64,000 nt of DNA from Chondrosia reniformis (lineage: Eukaryota; Porifera; Demospongiae; Chondrillida; Chondrillidae): the NCBI GenBank assembly GCA_947172415.1, contig OX359196.1, forward strand, positions 5,643,901 through 5,707,900, given 5' to 3'. Positions within the stretch are counted from its first letter, which is position 1, and each line of letters begins with the position of its first letter. Below the pieces are notes generated by a model, which saw only the letters and a program-made list of their open reading frames with translations, made no database searches and had not been told where the DNA came from. The position numbers and the translations under genes were made by a program. Below, piece by piece: positions 51,070 to 62,946 of the stretch.

Positions 51070-54000
51070 ATGGCTTCGGTTCGTCAACACGCGGTGTCTT
51101 GTAATCAACAAACCAAAGTAGGAAGAAAAGAGAGTTTTAATCGAAAGGGCAAGCGGTTTGAGGAGGACACAGACCCGGGAATGTCGCGAGAGAAGAAGCC
51201 GTCAACCTTTAAGCGATTTGTGATGAACTTCACGTCCGTCCTCGGGATACCGGTCTATAAGACCCAAAGGGCGCGACAGCTAGGCAAAGTGCCCCCTCCC
51301 GCGTGTTTTCAGGACGAGCGTTTGGATGATGAGTCGGGTACGCCGTTGGGGTTTGAAAGAAGAGCTTATTCACTTGGTGCAAAGGAAAGAAAGAGACGGA
51401 GCAAAAAACCTCGAGTTTGGAGAAGAAGGGTAAGCTGAAGCTATTCTGATTATGTCTGCTTGTGAAACGAGATGGAAATGTCCTTTGTACTTCGTGTAAG
51501 GGTAATGTTATTAGTTGAGGTGTGTTCATTAGGTCAGTAGTACTGGGAGGTGCAGGCACCTGTCGTACTACAGGGTGTTAGTGTTGCCATGTCAACTGTG
51601 TATGATGATGGCAAGTTAGAAGGCGAGTTTTCACCCCGCAGAACGCGTGGATTACACAGAGTTGTCATAGCAACATGACCAAATCCATTCTCCCCAAGTG
51701 GGCACCTAGTTAAGGTTGACATTACCTTAAGTTTACAGCTCCAGCTATCGTACATATATAGAATTCTTGCACACTCAACTTTGCTGTACTAGGCCGTCCT
51801 TGCAGTTATTACAAGTACCACAATCAGACAAAGCAGGGTCTATCTGAAGCTCACTCACACTATGGGTTTAGGGAGCTGCTTCATTTTTAACAGATTGGTT
51901 GATCCATCACAAAGTTAAACAAAATTAGTTTTATGGGAAATCTACCCTAAGGATAGTTGGTTGAGATTAAGGATGCCATTATCTTCACCTTGATCCAAGC
52001 CTGTCTGTCTGTTTCTGTGTGACACTGTACTGGTTGCTACAAGTATATAGGTGTATAGTGACTAGTGATCCAAATGTAACACATACATATAAACCTGCTG
52101 TCTGTGTGGCTATATATGAACAGTTGCCTTGTTGAGCCCATGTTTTGATAGGGCAGCTGATTTTTGGAATGTGAATGTATCCTTCAATGAATATAGTTAT
52201 ACCCCTTTGTGTTTTCCACTTTGTGGTATAATGTGGGCTCCAAGCTTGGTTCAAGTAGATAACCTTGAGAGATAAGTTGAGGAGAGACACAAGTCATTCA
52301 CTCCCACTTAGTAGGTACGCCTACAAAGAGTGTCATAACACTCACTGAATGAATGCAGAGTTATTTTTGACTGAAATTACGTTGAATTGCTTGAACAGGT
52401 CACTCAGAGTATAGTACATCTTTAGGTGTCGACTCTCCTGATTGGGTTACAATTGGAATGGCTGTTGACTTTATTGCTTGTTGATTGTTTAACATTCTTG
52501 AATTACTTTGTGTGTATACAAGGGTTTCCAAGCCTTTTCAGTTCAACCTGTCAGGATTATATACAATTCCTTATAATGCAGCCTACATATATGTATCTTC
52601 CACGTTAATTGTAGTTTAATGGACGACTAAACAATTTGATGGGCTAAGTGGAGTGCTGTGCAGACTGTAGAGTGGTTTGAAGTACTTGTGTATACTACTT
52701 TGAGGGCTGATTATATAGCATATCCTTTCCGCTGTGTAACTTGAGATTGCCCTCTATTTGCAGCATGTGATTGGGTGGTTGGGGCTATATATGAATGCCT
52801 TAGGTGTGCTATGTGAGTATACCCACTTGTGCTAAGGGGTGGAGATCATGGATCTCACCCAGGTCTCTCAATGTACCTGATAAGGTCTCTCTTGTATGCT
52901 TGACTTCTAGTGGGATTTTATGTCAACCTAGCTGCAACCGCTAATGTACGAATATTGCCAAATAAGGAAATTGTGAAAGGCGCATTTTTTATCGTATATA
53001 ATCCTGACAGGTTGAACTGAAAAGGCTTGGAAACCCTTGTATACACACAAAGCAATTCAAGAATGTTAAACAATCAACAAGCAATAAAGTCAACAGCCAT
53101 TCCAATTGTAACCCAATCAGGATTATTATATATATTCCTTTAAGTGGACGTGCAATTAGTAAAGTTACTGTTGCATGTACTGTAAATGTTACATCTTTGT
53201 TTACAATGTATTTAATACAACCCTATTAATTACTTAACATCCTTATACAAAAGTAAACCAATACAATGCCATTTACAGCATTAAGCACCACTGTACGCTA
53301 TGCAGTATATCCATACAACTCTGACCGGTAGTGATATCATGACGCCATTTGCAAGTATTGTGTAGATTGTGGATACTAACAAACAAGTTGTTACTATAAT
53401 ACATATTGGTGGTTCTGTGTACATACGTATGTCCTCTCTGTATATTACCTTAAAGTTTTTAACACTGGCTTAATAAAGTATTCCTCTTTCGATCTGTAGG
53501 GCAAACAGGAATGGGAGTCAAACTATGGACATAGGGTGACGTTGAATACTGTTGATATACGAGATCTTTGTGATGCAGAGATTAAAGTACTACAAGAAAT
53601 TGCCATCGGAAAACTAAACAAACTGGATTTCACTGTATCCTCAGGCCTTATTAAAGGTACCCATTTGTTGGGAGTGAAAGTGATATGTAAGGTGCAATTA
53701 CTGCTCTTCTTTGTGTATACATAGTTCTGAATCAGTTATCAACTCCTAGAACCAAGGTTCAACGGAGATCTTTTCGCAAAAAGAACCAGCAAGAGAAAGG
53801 TGAATATTTATTTGTACTCTCAATATTCTTATGAAAGTAGAAAGCCTATAATTATTATTTATAATAATTAAATTGAAATATGTTATATGGGATGTCACTT
53901 TTATTTTTATCTTGTCCATAGCTACATATACATATATATATTGTACTAATTACTCCTCTAGACCAGGGTATAGTGTTTGGACAGCCCCTTTCCAAAGTAG

Positions 54001-57000
54001 CCTATCAGTCAAAATCAAACAGAATCAGAAGAATGTCCTCGCCGTATCTCCTACCAACTTCTACACCACAAAGCTCCGCCTCCTTGCAGCATAGCTCTGC
54101 CTCCTTACAGCCCAACTCTACTCCCCTCCAGTCTGATCAAACAAGCATGCATTCCTTTTCCTCAAACTCAGTGCTCAGTGACAGCCCGCCAACCACCCCT
54201 AACCCTAACCGATTCCCAGCTGCCCCTTCTTCAAGCGACTCTCACTTAAGATCTGTGCACCAACTCAAGTCACTTAGTAGTTCAAGAATTCAAGACATTC
54301 CATCTCTTGGTACTCCTCTCTCTCAAATCAATTCACCTGGTCAATCTACTTTCACTTTTGAGACAGATACTAGTAGCTTTTCATTGGCTGATTCCAGTTA
54401 CCAGGATGAGGAAGGGACCAATTTGTCTCCACGCAGTGAAAGGAAAATGTATTTGACTCCATCTTCTCCTATGATGCCTGAAATTATTCAAAAATCTATA
54501 GACTACCTCAAGTCTAAAGGTACATACATTCTATCTAATGGCTGTATGTTCATACATAGGTATTATACTGTACTGTGCTACTAGCTATATTCAATGTCAG
54601 TGATACGGTACCTATGTACGTATATGTATGTATGTATGTATGTATGTAAGTATGTAGGTGAGTACGTGGGTAGATAGGTGTGTGTGTGTGTGTGTACTGG
54701 GAGCCATATGAATTCTTTACATTACATTGTATTACATTGCATTACTTTTTATTTAATTGTTAACTTGCACTGTATATTTGCTTTTGTAGGTATTTTGACA
54801 GAAGGTATATTTCGTATATCTGGTGCTAAGAGTAGAATCAAGCAGATCAGAGAACACTTTGATAAAGGATTACCAATAGCCTGGGGAGATGACATTAATC
54901 CACATGATGTGGCTTGCCTGCTAAAAGAATATTTGAGATGTCTTCCAGAACCACTGATTTCACGAGAATTGTATTCCTACTTCCTACAAACACAAAGTAC
55001 GTAGGCATGTATGAGTGCCGATAGACTGTTTTGTAGTTCACTTTGTTACTTAATTGCTTATTCTTTGTAGAGATTGAAACTCGCAGCACTCGTAGAGATG
55101 TCCTCCGTTCGCTTTGTCTTCTGCTGCCCAAAGCTAACAGGGACACTCTGAGATATCTGCTCCAATTTCTCAATCAAGTAGCCCTCCACTCCAATGACAT
55201 CATCTTAATAGACGGGACGGAAGAACAGGGAAATAAAATGTCAGAGGAAAACCTTGGAATGATATTTGGACCTAACATTCTGCACAAGGTACGTACTTAG
55301 GTGTTTTTCCTGCTTGACTGACCCTTGTGCATGCCAAAAGAACATCTTGTTCTCAAATATATTCTCTACTAAATGATTTTAATTCACTATTCGAGATCTG
55401 TTGAAGTTCAGTTCTTTTTTCTGTTACATATGGACATACATACGTATGTATGAAATGGAATTCTCCTTTGAATTTACAGCGTATATGTATATAAATTTAC
55501 TGCATAAAAACCAAGTTAAATCGGCTGCATTCCTAATTTTTGGATTGCAATCATGTGTTTGATCAAGTTATTTGAAAATTGTTTTAGCGGAAAGTACGTA
55601 CAGAATATGGTGGAATGAACAAAGGAGAACAAGAGGATGTTGTAACTGTTTGTAGAGTGATTGAAGATCTAATTAAAATGGAAGGATCACTATTTACAGT
55701 AAGTAATGAACGAGTCCAGTATTATCCAACTACATACGTATATACAGACATACCTATCTCCCTGAAACCTCTGTATAGTGGGACCTCAGAACTACAAAGT
55801 GGGGAAATATCCTTAATTTAGACATTTATTAAAATCACCAATTTAATAATTAAAGGAATCGTTGGCTGTGGCTGTTTCTTAGATTTACAGCAAATTTATT
55901 ATTCATATTTAACTGAGCAAGAAGAAAACCCATTTTACTGAGTTTGGCCATTTTCCTGGAGCTATGTAGGCAACTTCTGTATTATGGAGATATGCTATTC
56001 TACATAAATCATTATGTCTGCAAGTTTACATAACATTGGGTTATTTGTTTTGTTTACAGATTCCCAAGGAGTTGCTGGATGAAGCGATGGACAGGATGCT
56101 GCAGTCTGACCCCAAAGCTGCCGACTACCTCTTTAGAAAGAAGTGCAATATGCCTGGGTAAGCACCATGATGTGACAGAGGAGTCACTAATAGCATGTGG
56201 TCTTCTTCTTCTTTAGATTTGAATTTGAAGAGGATGAATCTGTGTTTGACTTGACTGAAGTGGGCAATGAGATTGATGGACAAGGATACAAGATACCATT
56301 TCATCGATCAAAAAGTTCTGAGATACTCCGCTATAGAGTTGCTGAATTGGCTAGCTTGGAAATTCCTAACAAGGAACTTTCAAGTCATCAACCGGATCAT
56401 AATGGGGGTAGAAGGTCGTCCCGTGAATACTTGAGGACATTGCATAAGGAGGGTTCTAGGGAGAGTTCCCCTCTTCTTCGCACCTCAAGAGAGAGACTAT
56501 ACCATAAATCTCATGGCTCAAGAGAGAGACTGAACCAACCAACAAATGGAGACTCCAAAGAGAGGTCATATGATGTAGTTGATTCTGGTTCTATGCAAAA
56601 CTTGGACAGTAGACCTGTTGTTGGTACCACTGCCAAGCAGAATGCACCTGTGGATGACGGAATAGAAGACAATATCTCCCCACAGGTGAATGGTACGTGT
56701 GAAGGAGGTTCACCTATAAGGGCAAACCATAACCGTATGAACAGTCAATCAAGCAATAGTTCAGTTCCCATAACAACTGCACACAACGATAATGGAAACA
56801 ACAGAGGAAGTGATTCAGCATTCTCATACACCAACTCTTCTCTCAATCCAGATTCTCGCTCTTCTTCGGAATGCATTGTCCCACCACCGTGTGGTAATGA
56901 GGGGCATGTCAGTGCTGCCCCGCCCCCTCAGCAGCCAGACTCGGTGAATAGTTCTAATCAAACCTCCCCAGATGCACATGGAGAGGAGGTGCAGAATAGC

Positions 57001-57684
57001 TCCAGTCAGCCCTCCCAAAGTGCACATGGAGAGGAGGTGCAGAAGAGAGAAACGGCACCTTTGCAAAAACAATTGTCCTTTGGCAGTAGTATTGTCTTTA
57101 TGAAATTTCAGGAGATAGAAAGTAAAGTAGCAGAGTTGGACAGTCAAGTGTCACTGCTACAAAACTACAGTGTGGATCCCTCTCAATCTGCACCACCTGC
57201 TCCCCTTTCAGGGAAGCAAGATGTGCCCCAACTTACCTTTTCTGAATTGGACTCCCACTTTGAACAGCTGACGTCTGAGTTGTCAATGTTGAATTCTTTC
57301 TCCCCACAGCCAGAGGACGGGTTCAAGAACCAGACTGGACACTACTCCAGCCTTCCTTCATCTTCAAGGCATGGTTTGGGCTCGGCACGGATAACATCTA
57401 GTAAAGAAAGCAATTCTCCAGGGATTAGTGTGAAGGTAGGAGGTAATCCTGATAATCTGTTGCAAGGTAGCTCATCAGCAAAATTTAAAAAAGCAAGAGG
57501 TAGTTCACCGGGTAGAAATGAAAATCAAGCAGAAAGTAATTCTTCAAAATCATCTCTTCATCAAGAGAGCTCTATCAAGCAAAGGAAGAAATCTAACCAG
57601 TCATGGAAAGGGTCTTCAAATTCTCTTGACAAGTTTAGATTAGAAACTGGGATTGTACAACATGGACCAGAGAGAGTAGTATGA
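51070..57684 (+). CDS. ARHGAP6-like Rho GTPase-activating protein, 1083 aa, nine exons
   Basis: Stimulates GTP hydrolysis by Rho-family GTPases. Exons: 51070-51429, 53500-53656, 53725-53799, 53962-54519, 54790-54996, 55071-55288, 55588-55698, 56060-56157, 56217-57684. A basic N-terminus is followed by a conserved upstream block (DAEIKVLQEIAIGKLNKLD, RRSFRKKN, IVFGQPLSKV) typical of ARHGAP6. The RhoGAP domain (about residues 350-580) has the arginine finger in EGIFRISG, then HDVACLLKEYLRCLPEPLIS and NKMSEENLGMIFGPNILHK. The long Ser-rich C-terminal region contains a short coiled coil near FQEIESKVAELDSQVSLLQ. Intron 1 is 2.07 kb and contains a large inverted repeat. Exon 3 start was fixed by phase (acceptor at 53721-53724). 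It could also be called ARHGAP36/6-type. Confidence 0.93.
52436..52564 (+). repeat. Left arm of a 129-bp inverted repeat (RhoGAP intron 1)
   Basis: Reverse complement of 52994-53122, equal in length with about one mismatch (AATTACTTTG against AATTGCTTTG). The spacer 52565-52993 is 429 bp, unique and without a reading frame. The arms start TCCTGATTGGGTTAC and end TCAGGATTATATAC. Confidence 0.93.
52994..53122 (-). repeat. Right arm of the 129-bp inverted repeat
   Basis: Pairs with 52436-52564; see that entry. No clear target-site duplication flanks the pair (TCGACTC on the left, TTATTAT on the right). Confidence 0.93.
54615..54697 (+). repeat. GTAT/GT microsatellite in RhoGAP intron 4
   Basis: A run of GTAT units passing into TAGGTGAGTACGTGGG variants and then (GT)8-9. 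Confidence 0.9.
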
Positions 57685-57967
57685 TTTTCACCCTGATTTC
57701 ACTATTTGCATAAAACTGGTGCATAGCTTGACATCTTTGTTTATTTACACTTCTTTATATTTTATCAAATTATTTCATCCAGTCATTTTACGATAGCACA
57801 TATGTCATTATAAATATATGAAAGTACATGGATGGTGTAAAGAATTATTTTATTTTGCAGATACACGATAAAAACAACATGGTTTTTGAAACAAATGTAT
57901 GTAGATTGTAAAAAAATGAAAATGGCAACCGTAAGCAAAAAACTGGCGAAATTGCAGTCTTCATAAA

Positions 57968-60420
57968 ATGGCTACTGAATGCACTCCGGAAACAGACGTA
58001 TCGCCCGATGTCAATGTTACCTCAGCAACACAGGCAAAGACTAGTGCCAGGGAGTTATGGGTTGAACACAATATAGATGAGACGGACACCGAGAAAGATC
58101 AACATAATACTACACATTCACCCATCCCAGAAGAAACACATTCGCCGGAGAAGAGTTTTTGTCGCGTTTTAAGAAGCAACAATTTTGTAAAATATTTGGT
58201 AAAGAAACGCCTGGTGCCTCCGAGAGGTCTCCTTGGTCGGTACCTAACGAGATGTCTGGTAGTGCTGGTTTGGGTTGGTGTGAGCTGGGCGATACTGGGT
58301 CATCACATGAATGCAGTCAGTGCCCGCCTCAACACGCAGCCTGTTAAGGAAGATTGCCTCGTAGCAGTAGACTCCATTGAGGGCAATGATACTCATACCA
58401 ACTCCAGTAATATTTCAACAGACTGTTCATTGGCAACAATTCATAAATTTACTGATTACTTATATTCAGTTGCTATTAATGTGTCTTTGTACCAGGATAT
58501 TTTGGATATAGTTCAAAATGAAACTCTTAATGAGAGTGTCTGTGCGGAAAGCAGGCCATCGACACAGTGTCAACTGCACGAAATAGTGAAACAGATTTGC
58601 TCTAAAAATACTGTAACAAAAGTAAACACTGATCTCTTTGACATTCAGGAGGGTCACTTTTTTGGTCTAATAACTTTGGGTGTGGTTGCTTCAATCGGAG
58701 GCTATCTAGTGGGGCTGATTCAGCTCCCTCCCCTAACTGGAATGCTATTATCGGGAGTCATTCTTAACAATATACCTTATGTAGCTGTAACCAGGCACAT
58801 CAACCCAAGGTGGTCTTCTGTCATACGATCAATAGCACTGGTTGTCATATTGATGAGGGGGGGACTGGCTATGGATGCAGGTATTGAGGAATATAGCGGA
58901 TAGAAATCCATTTTAAATCATATGGGTAAACTCTTACCATAACTACTGTAGATTCTTTGAAGAAGTTGTTTATTCCTGTTGCTGCCCTTGGATCCCTGCC
59001 CTGTATTTTGGAAGGAGGAGTGATAGCTATGATTGCCTACTTTTTCATTCAAGTTAGTTGGCAGTGGTCCTTAATGATTGGGTGAGTTTATTTATCTCCA
59101 TTTTGATGACAGACTCTTTCATTAGAAAACATTGCAACAGAATGTAGTGTCTTCATCTAGTGGTGTTCATCTGAAACAATTCCTTATCTGTAGGTACTTG
59201 CTTGCAGCTATTTCCTTGGCTGTACTGGTACCAAGTCTGTTACAACTAGAGACACTAAAGCCTACAAATGCTGATGACAGGGGTTTACTCACAATGATGA
59301 TGGCAGCTGGGTCTTTAGATGTTGTCATTTGTATTGCCTTATTTGGAGTGTTTTTGGGGTTAGCCTTTGCCTCAGATACTCCGCTGGTATTGAGCATCTT
59401 TAGAGGTCCCATAGAAATACTGCTTGGTATAGCATATGGAGTGGTACTAGGGATGTTACTATGGATACTACCTGGGAGTGACACTGTAAGTATTACTGTA
59501 CTTCCGTTGTCTTTGGGTTACTTAAAATATTTTTTGTTGACATAGAAATCTGGCTCCAGGGTTCGTAATCGTTTATTTTTGGTCTTTGGTCTGTCTCTCT
59601 TTGCTCTGTTTGGAGCTCAACACATCAAAATAGGTGGCACTGGGTTTGTTGGTGCTGGTGCACTGGCAGTATTAGCTTTGACATTTACTGCCAATTTGCG
59701 CTGGAAGAAAGATCAGTCCTCTGCTCTCCTCAGGAAATCTCTTCTCATGATTTGGCTCTTTGTTCAACCCTTCTTATTTGGTTTGATTGGAGCAGCAGTT
59801 GATGTCTACAGTCTGGTTCCAGTTGATATAGGTAAGTTTGACCTCTCTTGTAATTATACTTCATAACAGATGTTTACCCATTATCCAACTGGAGTGCACG
59901 TTCATGCTATGGAGAAGTGTGTTAAGTTTCTTTGTAATTTTCTGGTTGATTACTGATGGGAAAATGATTTTTTTAAATCAACTCTTGTCTGTATTTAATT
60001 AGGCTATTCATTATTGTAGGTAAGGCTTTGGTTGTGATTATTGGAGGACTGTCTATTCGAATGCTGGCAGTATTTTTAGTGACCCTGCCTATGAAACTGT
60101 TGTGGAAACATCGTCTGGTTTGTTGTCTAAGTTGGATTCCCAAGGCCACAGTCCAAGCAGCTCTCGGAGGTATAGTAGCAGATATTGCTTCACAGAGTAC
60201 CAACCCAGAAGATGCATGCAATGGAGCTACTGTAGTGACCTTGGTTGTTCTGACTATCATAATAACTGCTCCCCTTGGTGCAGCCCTCATTGGGGTCCTT
60301 GGGTCCAGTCTCCTCTATGGATTACCACTGTGTCCCAAGTGCCACTCTAAATCTAAAACTACTAATTCTACACCTGAAGTACAACATGATGGATGCATGA
60401 ATGAAACTAATTTTAATTAA
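57968..60420 (+). CDS. SLC9B (NHA-type) Na+/H+ exchanger, 673 aa, five exons
   Basis: CPA2-family cation/proton antiporter of the NHA1/NHA2 type. Exons: 57968-58880, 58952-59081, 59194-59485, 59546-59831, 60020-60420. A hydrophilic N-terminus of about 95 residues precedes the first membrane helix (CLVVLVWVGVSWAIL), then an unusually long extracellular-type loop of about 120 residues with many N-x-S/T sites and cysteines. The antiporter core shows LPPLTGMLLSGVILNNIPYV, SSVIRSIALVVILMRGGLAMDA, VLVPSLLQLE and IPKATVQAALGG, all near-identical to SLC9B2. The ion-site motif GSFDD of human NHA2 reads GSLDV here, so one of the two aspartates is missing. It is longer than NHA2 (537) because of the loop and N-terminus. 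Orthology to SLC9B1 versus SLC9B2 is not resolved. Confidence 0.93.
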
Positions 60421-60627
60421 TTTTGTATTTAACTTTTAATTTTTATTCAGTTGTGATGAAAACGCTTTTTAGCTGCATACTATATATACAGTCTGTAGAA
60501 TGTCTTTATATTATCATCAACAAAGTGATTTGGCTTTCATTGACAGCTAAGCGCTTTTTCATCACCATTCTGATTTTAGTTGAATAGACATATACCTTCA
60601 GGTATTACAAATGAAGCTGTGTATAAA

Positions 60628-61068
60628 ATGGAGGACCAGTTGCAAGGAGCTTCACAGACTGGCGCTTGTCAAGGGTTGAGGGAAGAGTTATTAAAATGTC
60701 TAAGAGAAAGTGACTGTGTTAGAAAGGTGTTCTTTAATTGTTCTATGGCAATGAATGAATAACATGATAAAATATCACAAAATATGCCATAAGTTAGCTA
60801 GTTTGTTTAAACGCAAAAGATCGTTTTGTTTACATCACCGGTAATAACTGTACTTTGTTACAACAGACCGAAAAGAGTCCAAGGGAGTGTCTACAAGAGA
60901 ATATGGCGCCCAGCTGCACTCCTCTGCGGGTGGCCTTCTTTGAATGCAAGAGATCGTTGGTAAGAAATAGACTTTAGACTTACGACGTTAATAACTCTCA
61001 AAAGATGCTATGTTGATCCTCTTTAGTTGGACAACAGACAAAGGTTCAGAGGGAAAAAGGGATATTGA
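60628..61068 (+). CDS. COA5: Cytochrome c oxidase assembly factor 5, 77 aa, three exons
   Basis: Small cysteine-rich mitochondrial intermembrane-space protein needed for complex IV assembly. Exons 60628-60726, 60867-60959 and 61027-61068 join in phase 0. Visible are ACQGLREELLKCL (a CX9C pair), ESDCV, KSPRECLQE, LRVAFFECKRSLLDNR and the terminal RFRGKKGY, which is essentially the invariant end of COA5. The human protein is 74 aa. The stop lies 63 bp before the MAT2B ATG on the same strand, so the two may share transcription. Confidence 0.95.
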
Positions 61069-61131
61069 TGTGAACATTCTCTTACTGTGCATGTATATAT
61101 TAATGCCATCACCCGTTTACAATCAGAAAAA

Positions 61132-62031
61132 ATGGCTGTATCTAAGTGTGTGATAGTGACTGGCGCATCCGGACTCCTAGGTAGGGCTGTTCGAAAGGAA
61201 TTTATTGACGCTGGCTGGACTTGTGTAGGAACAGCATTTTCCAGAGCCACGGGAGACCTAGTTAAGGTGGATATACGGGAAAAAGCGGAGGTCGAAGATT
61301 TAATTTCGAAGCACAAGCCAGATGTTGTTGTTCACGCTGCTGCGGAAAGGCGACCAGATAAAGTGCAAAATTCACCTGACGAAGCAGAGAGATTGAACGT
61401 GATCGCAACACAAAATATAGTCAACGAATGTTCAAAGCGAAACATATTTCTGATATACATTAGTACTGATTATGTATTCGATGGGAGGAGTCCACCCCAT
61501 AAGCCGGACACGCCCACCAACCCTTTGAATGCCTATGGTAAACTGAAACTCAAAGGAGAAGAGGTTGTATTGCAGTACAGGAATTCTGGTGTACTTCGGG
61601 TACCCATTTTGTATGGTAATATAGAGTATGTTGGAGAGAGTGCTGTCACCACTTTGCTGAGCGGCATCAGGAAACATCCAGAGCCAGTCAAGATGTGTAA
61701 TTATCAGCATCGCTTTCCCACCTTCTGTCCAGATGTAGCGCTTGTACTGAGGCAGATAGCAGAGCAACACTCGACTGACCCTGTGTTCACTGGCACTTGG
61801 CACTGGAGTGGAGAGGAATGTTTCACCAAATATGAGATGGCATTGACCATAGCGGAAGTTCTTAGCCTACCATCAAATCATCTAATACCTTTGACTGAGC
61901 CACCATCTGATGGTGCACTCCGTCCAAAAGACAGCCAGCTAGATGCCACAGTCCTGAAGCAGCTTGGCTTTGGAAGACAGTCACCTTTCAAGGCCACAAT
62001 TAAGGGGGTGCTCCTCCCTTTTGCTTCATAG
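61132..62031 (+). CDS. MAT2B: Methionine adenosyltransferase 2 subunit beta, 299 aa, single exon
   Basis: Regulatory subunit that binds the MAT2A catalytic tetramer and modulates S-adenosylmethionine synthesis; structurally an extended SDR related to RmlD. The nucleotide-binding loop is VTGASGLLGRAV (Gly11, Gly14, Gly17), then VVVHAAAERRPD, LIYISTDYVFDG (TDY where human has SDY), the YGKLK (YxxxK) pair, LRVPILYG, QHRFPT and GTWHWSGEE. Human MAT2B is 334 aa; this one lacks the N-terminal extension, like the shorter isoform. Start chosen at aaaATGG; a longer frame upstream begins with a non-conserved segment. Confidence 0.95.
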   Translation: MAVSKCVIVTGASGLLGRAVRKEFIDAGWTCVGTAFSRATGDLVKVDIREKAEVEDLISKHKPDVVVHAAAERRPDKVQNSPDEAERLNVIATQNIVNECSKRNIFLIYISTDYVFDGRSPPHKPDTPTNPLNAYGKLKLKGEEVVLQYRNSGVLRVPILYGNIEYVGESAVTTLLSGIRKHPEPVKMCNYQHRFPTFCPDVALVLRQIAEQHSTDPVFTGTWHWSGEECFTKYEMALTIAEVLSLPSNHLIPLTEPPSDGALRPKDSQLDATVLKQLGFGRQSPFKATIKGVLLPFAS

Positions 62032-62400
62032 AGTGACTATGTTTGATGATTCAATTGTTTAGTCAATTAACACATATAGTTTAGGATTTCCTGGTACTAG
62101 TTGCATGTATTTGACACTTATCAAAAGGAACGTTAAGCTTTATATACAAAGTAAAGCCATAATGTTCACATTGTTGTGGTAATTGAAGTTTATAAATTTA
62201 TAAACATATAGTTATAACTTATTTCAAAGATGTAAAAAAGTTACGAGCTTAGAATCTACTTGGTAACAGTTTTGAGTTTGAATATAAACTTAATATATCA
62301 GCTAAATATCACAGTCCATCCTTATAGTACTAAGACACGTGTATAAAAGCTTGAAATTGACAAAATGGTGTAAAACATGAATACAGTTGGTACAAAGGAG
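62032..62400. other. Gene-free stretch between MAT2B and the FAM181-like gene
   Basis: AT-rich 3' flanks of two convergent genes; no repeat or frame seen. Confidence 0.5.
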
Positions 62401-62946
62401 TCAATGCCAGTACATGTGAACAGGTACTGGGCTAAACTGGGAGAATTCATTCATGTCGCTGTAGTAGCCTCCGTCCATAGGCGAGTGGTTGCTACCGTAA
62501 GCAGGCGAAAAGCCTGGTCCAAACTCGTATGGCCCAAGATCAGTTGTCTCTTCTCCTGATTCGGAGAGGGTCGAATTGCTGTAGGGTGAATAGGGCGCAG
62601 TCGTGTCACTGGCGACGGAGGGCGGATTGTCAAACATGCTTAGTACCTCATCTACTTCAGGATCGCACGGGTAAGGCTTTGCATCTACACTATCCCAAAC
62701 TGGGAGTTTTCTTCCAACATCTTTCGGTTCGCAATAGCCTTTTCTGGTGATTGTAGGAATTGTATTTACGACCAATTCGGTCGACTGTTGAGCGATACTG
62801 GTGGGTACCTTGGGCTTATTAGCCGGTTTAAGACGTTTCTGGATGTACTTCTTGTGATTTACCCTTTTCTTCCCATTACATTTCTTTTCCATAGCCCCCA
62901 TTATCTTGTTTGACTCAGCGTTCAAGTATTGAAGCAAGTCGGTCAT
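62401..62946 (-). CDS. FAM181-like protein, 181 aa, single exon
   Basis: The N-terminus (LLQYLNAESNKIMGAMEK, then NHKKYIQKRLK) lines up with the conserved start of vertebrate FAM181A/B (LLNFVNLASSDIKAALDK, VDHRKYLQKQLK). FAM181 proteins are reported TEAD transcription-factor interactors through a YAP-like omega loop. A candidate loop here is VGRKLPVWDSV (about residues 78-88), comparable to RKLPDSFF in YAP. The C-terminal 90 residues are Pro/Ser/Tyr/Gly-rich and acidic (a GPYEFGPGFSPAYG type stretch), like an activation region. The family assignment is from memory and rests on about 40 residues. It is divergent from the CH-domain gene. Confidence 0.6.
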   Translation of the reverse strand: MTDLLQYLNAESNKIMGAMEKKCNGKKRVNHKKYIQKRLKPANKPKVPTSIAQQSTELVVNTIPTITRKGYCEPKDVGRKLPVWDSVDAKPYPCDPEVDEVLSMFDNPPSVASDTTAPYSPYSNSTLSESGEETTDLGPYEFGPGFSPAYGSNHSPMDGGYYSDMNEFSQFSPVPVHMYWH

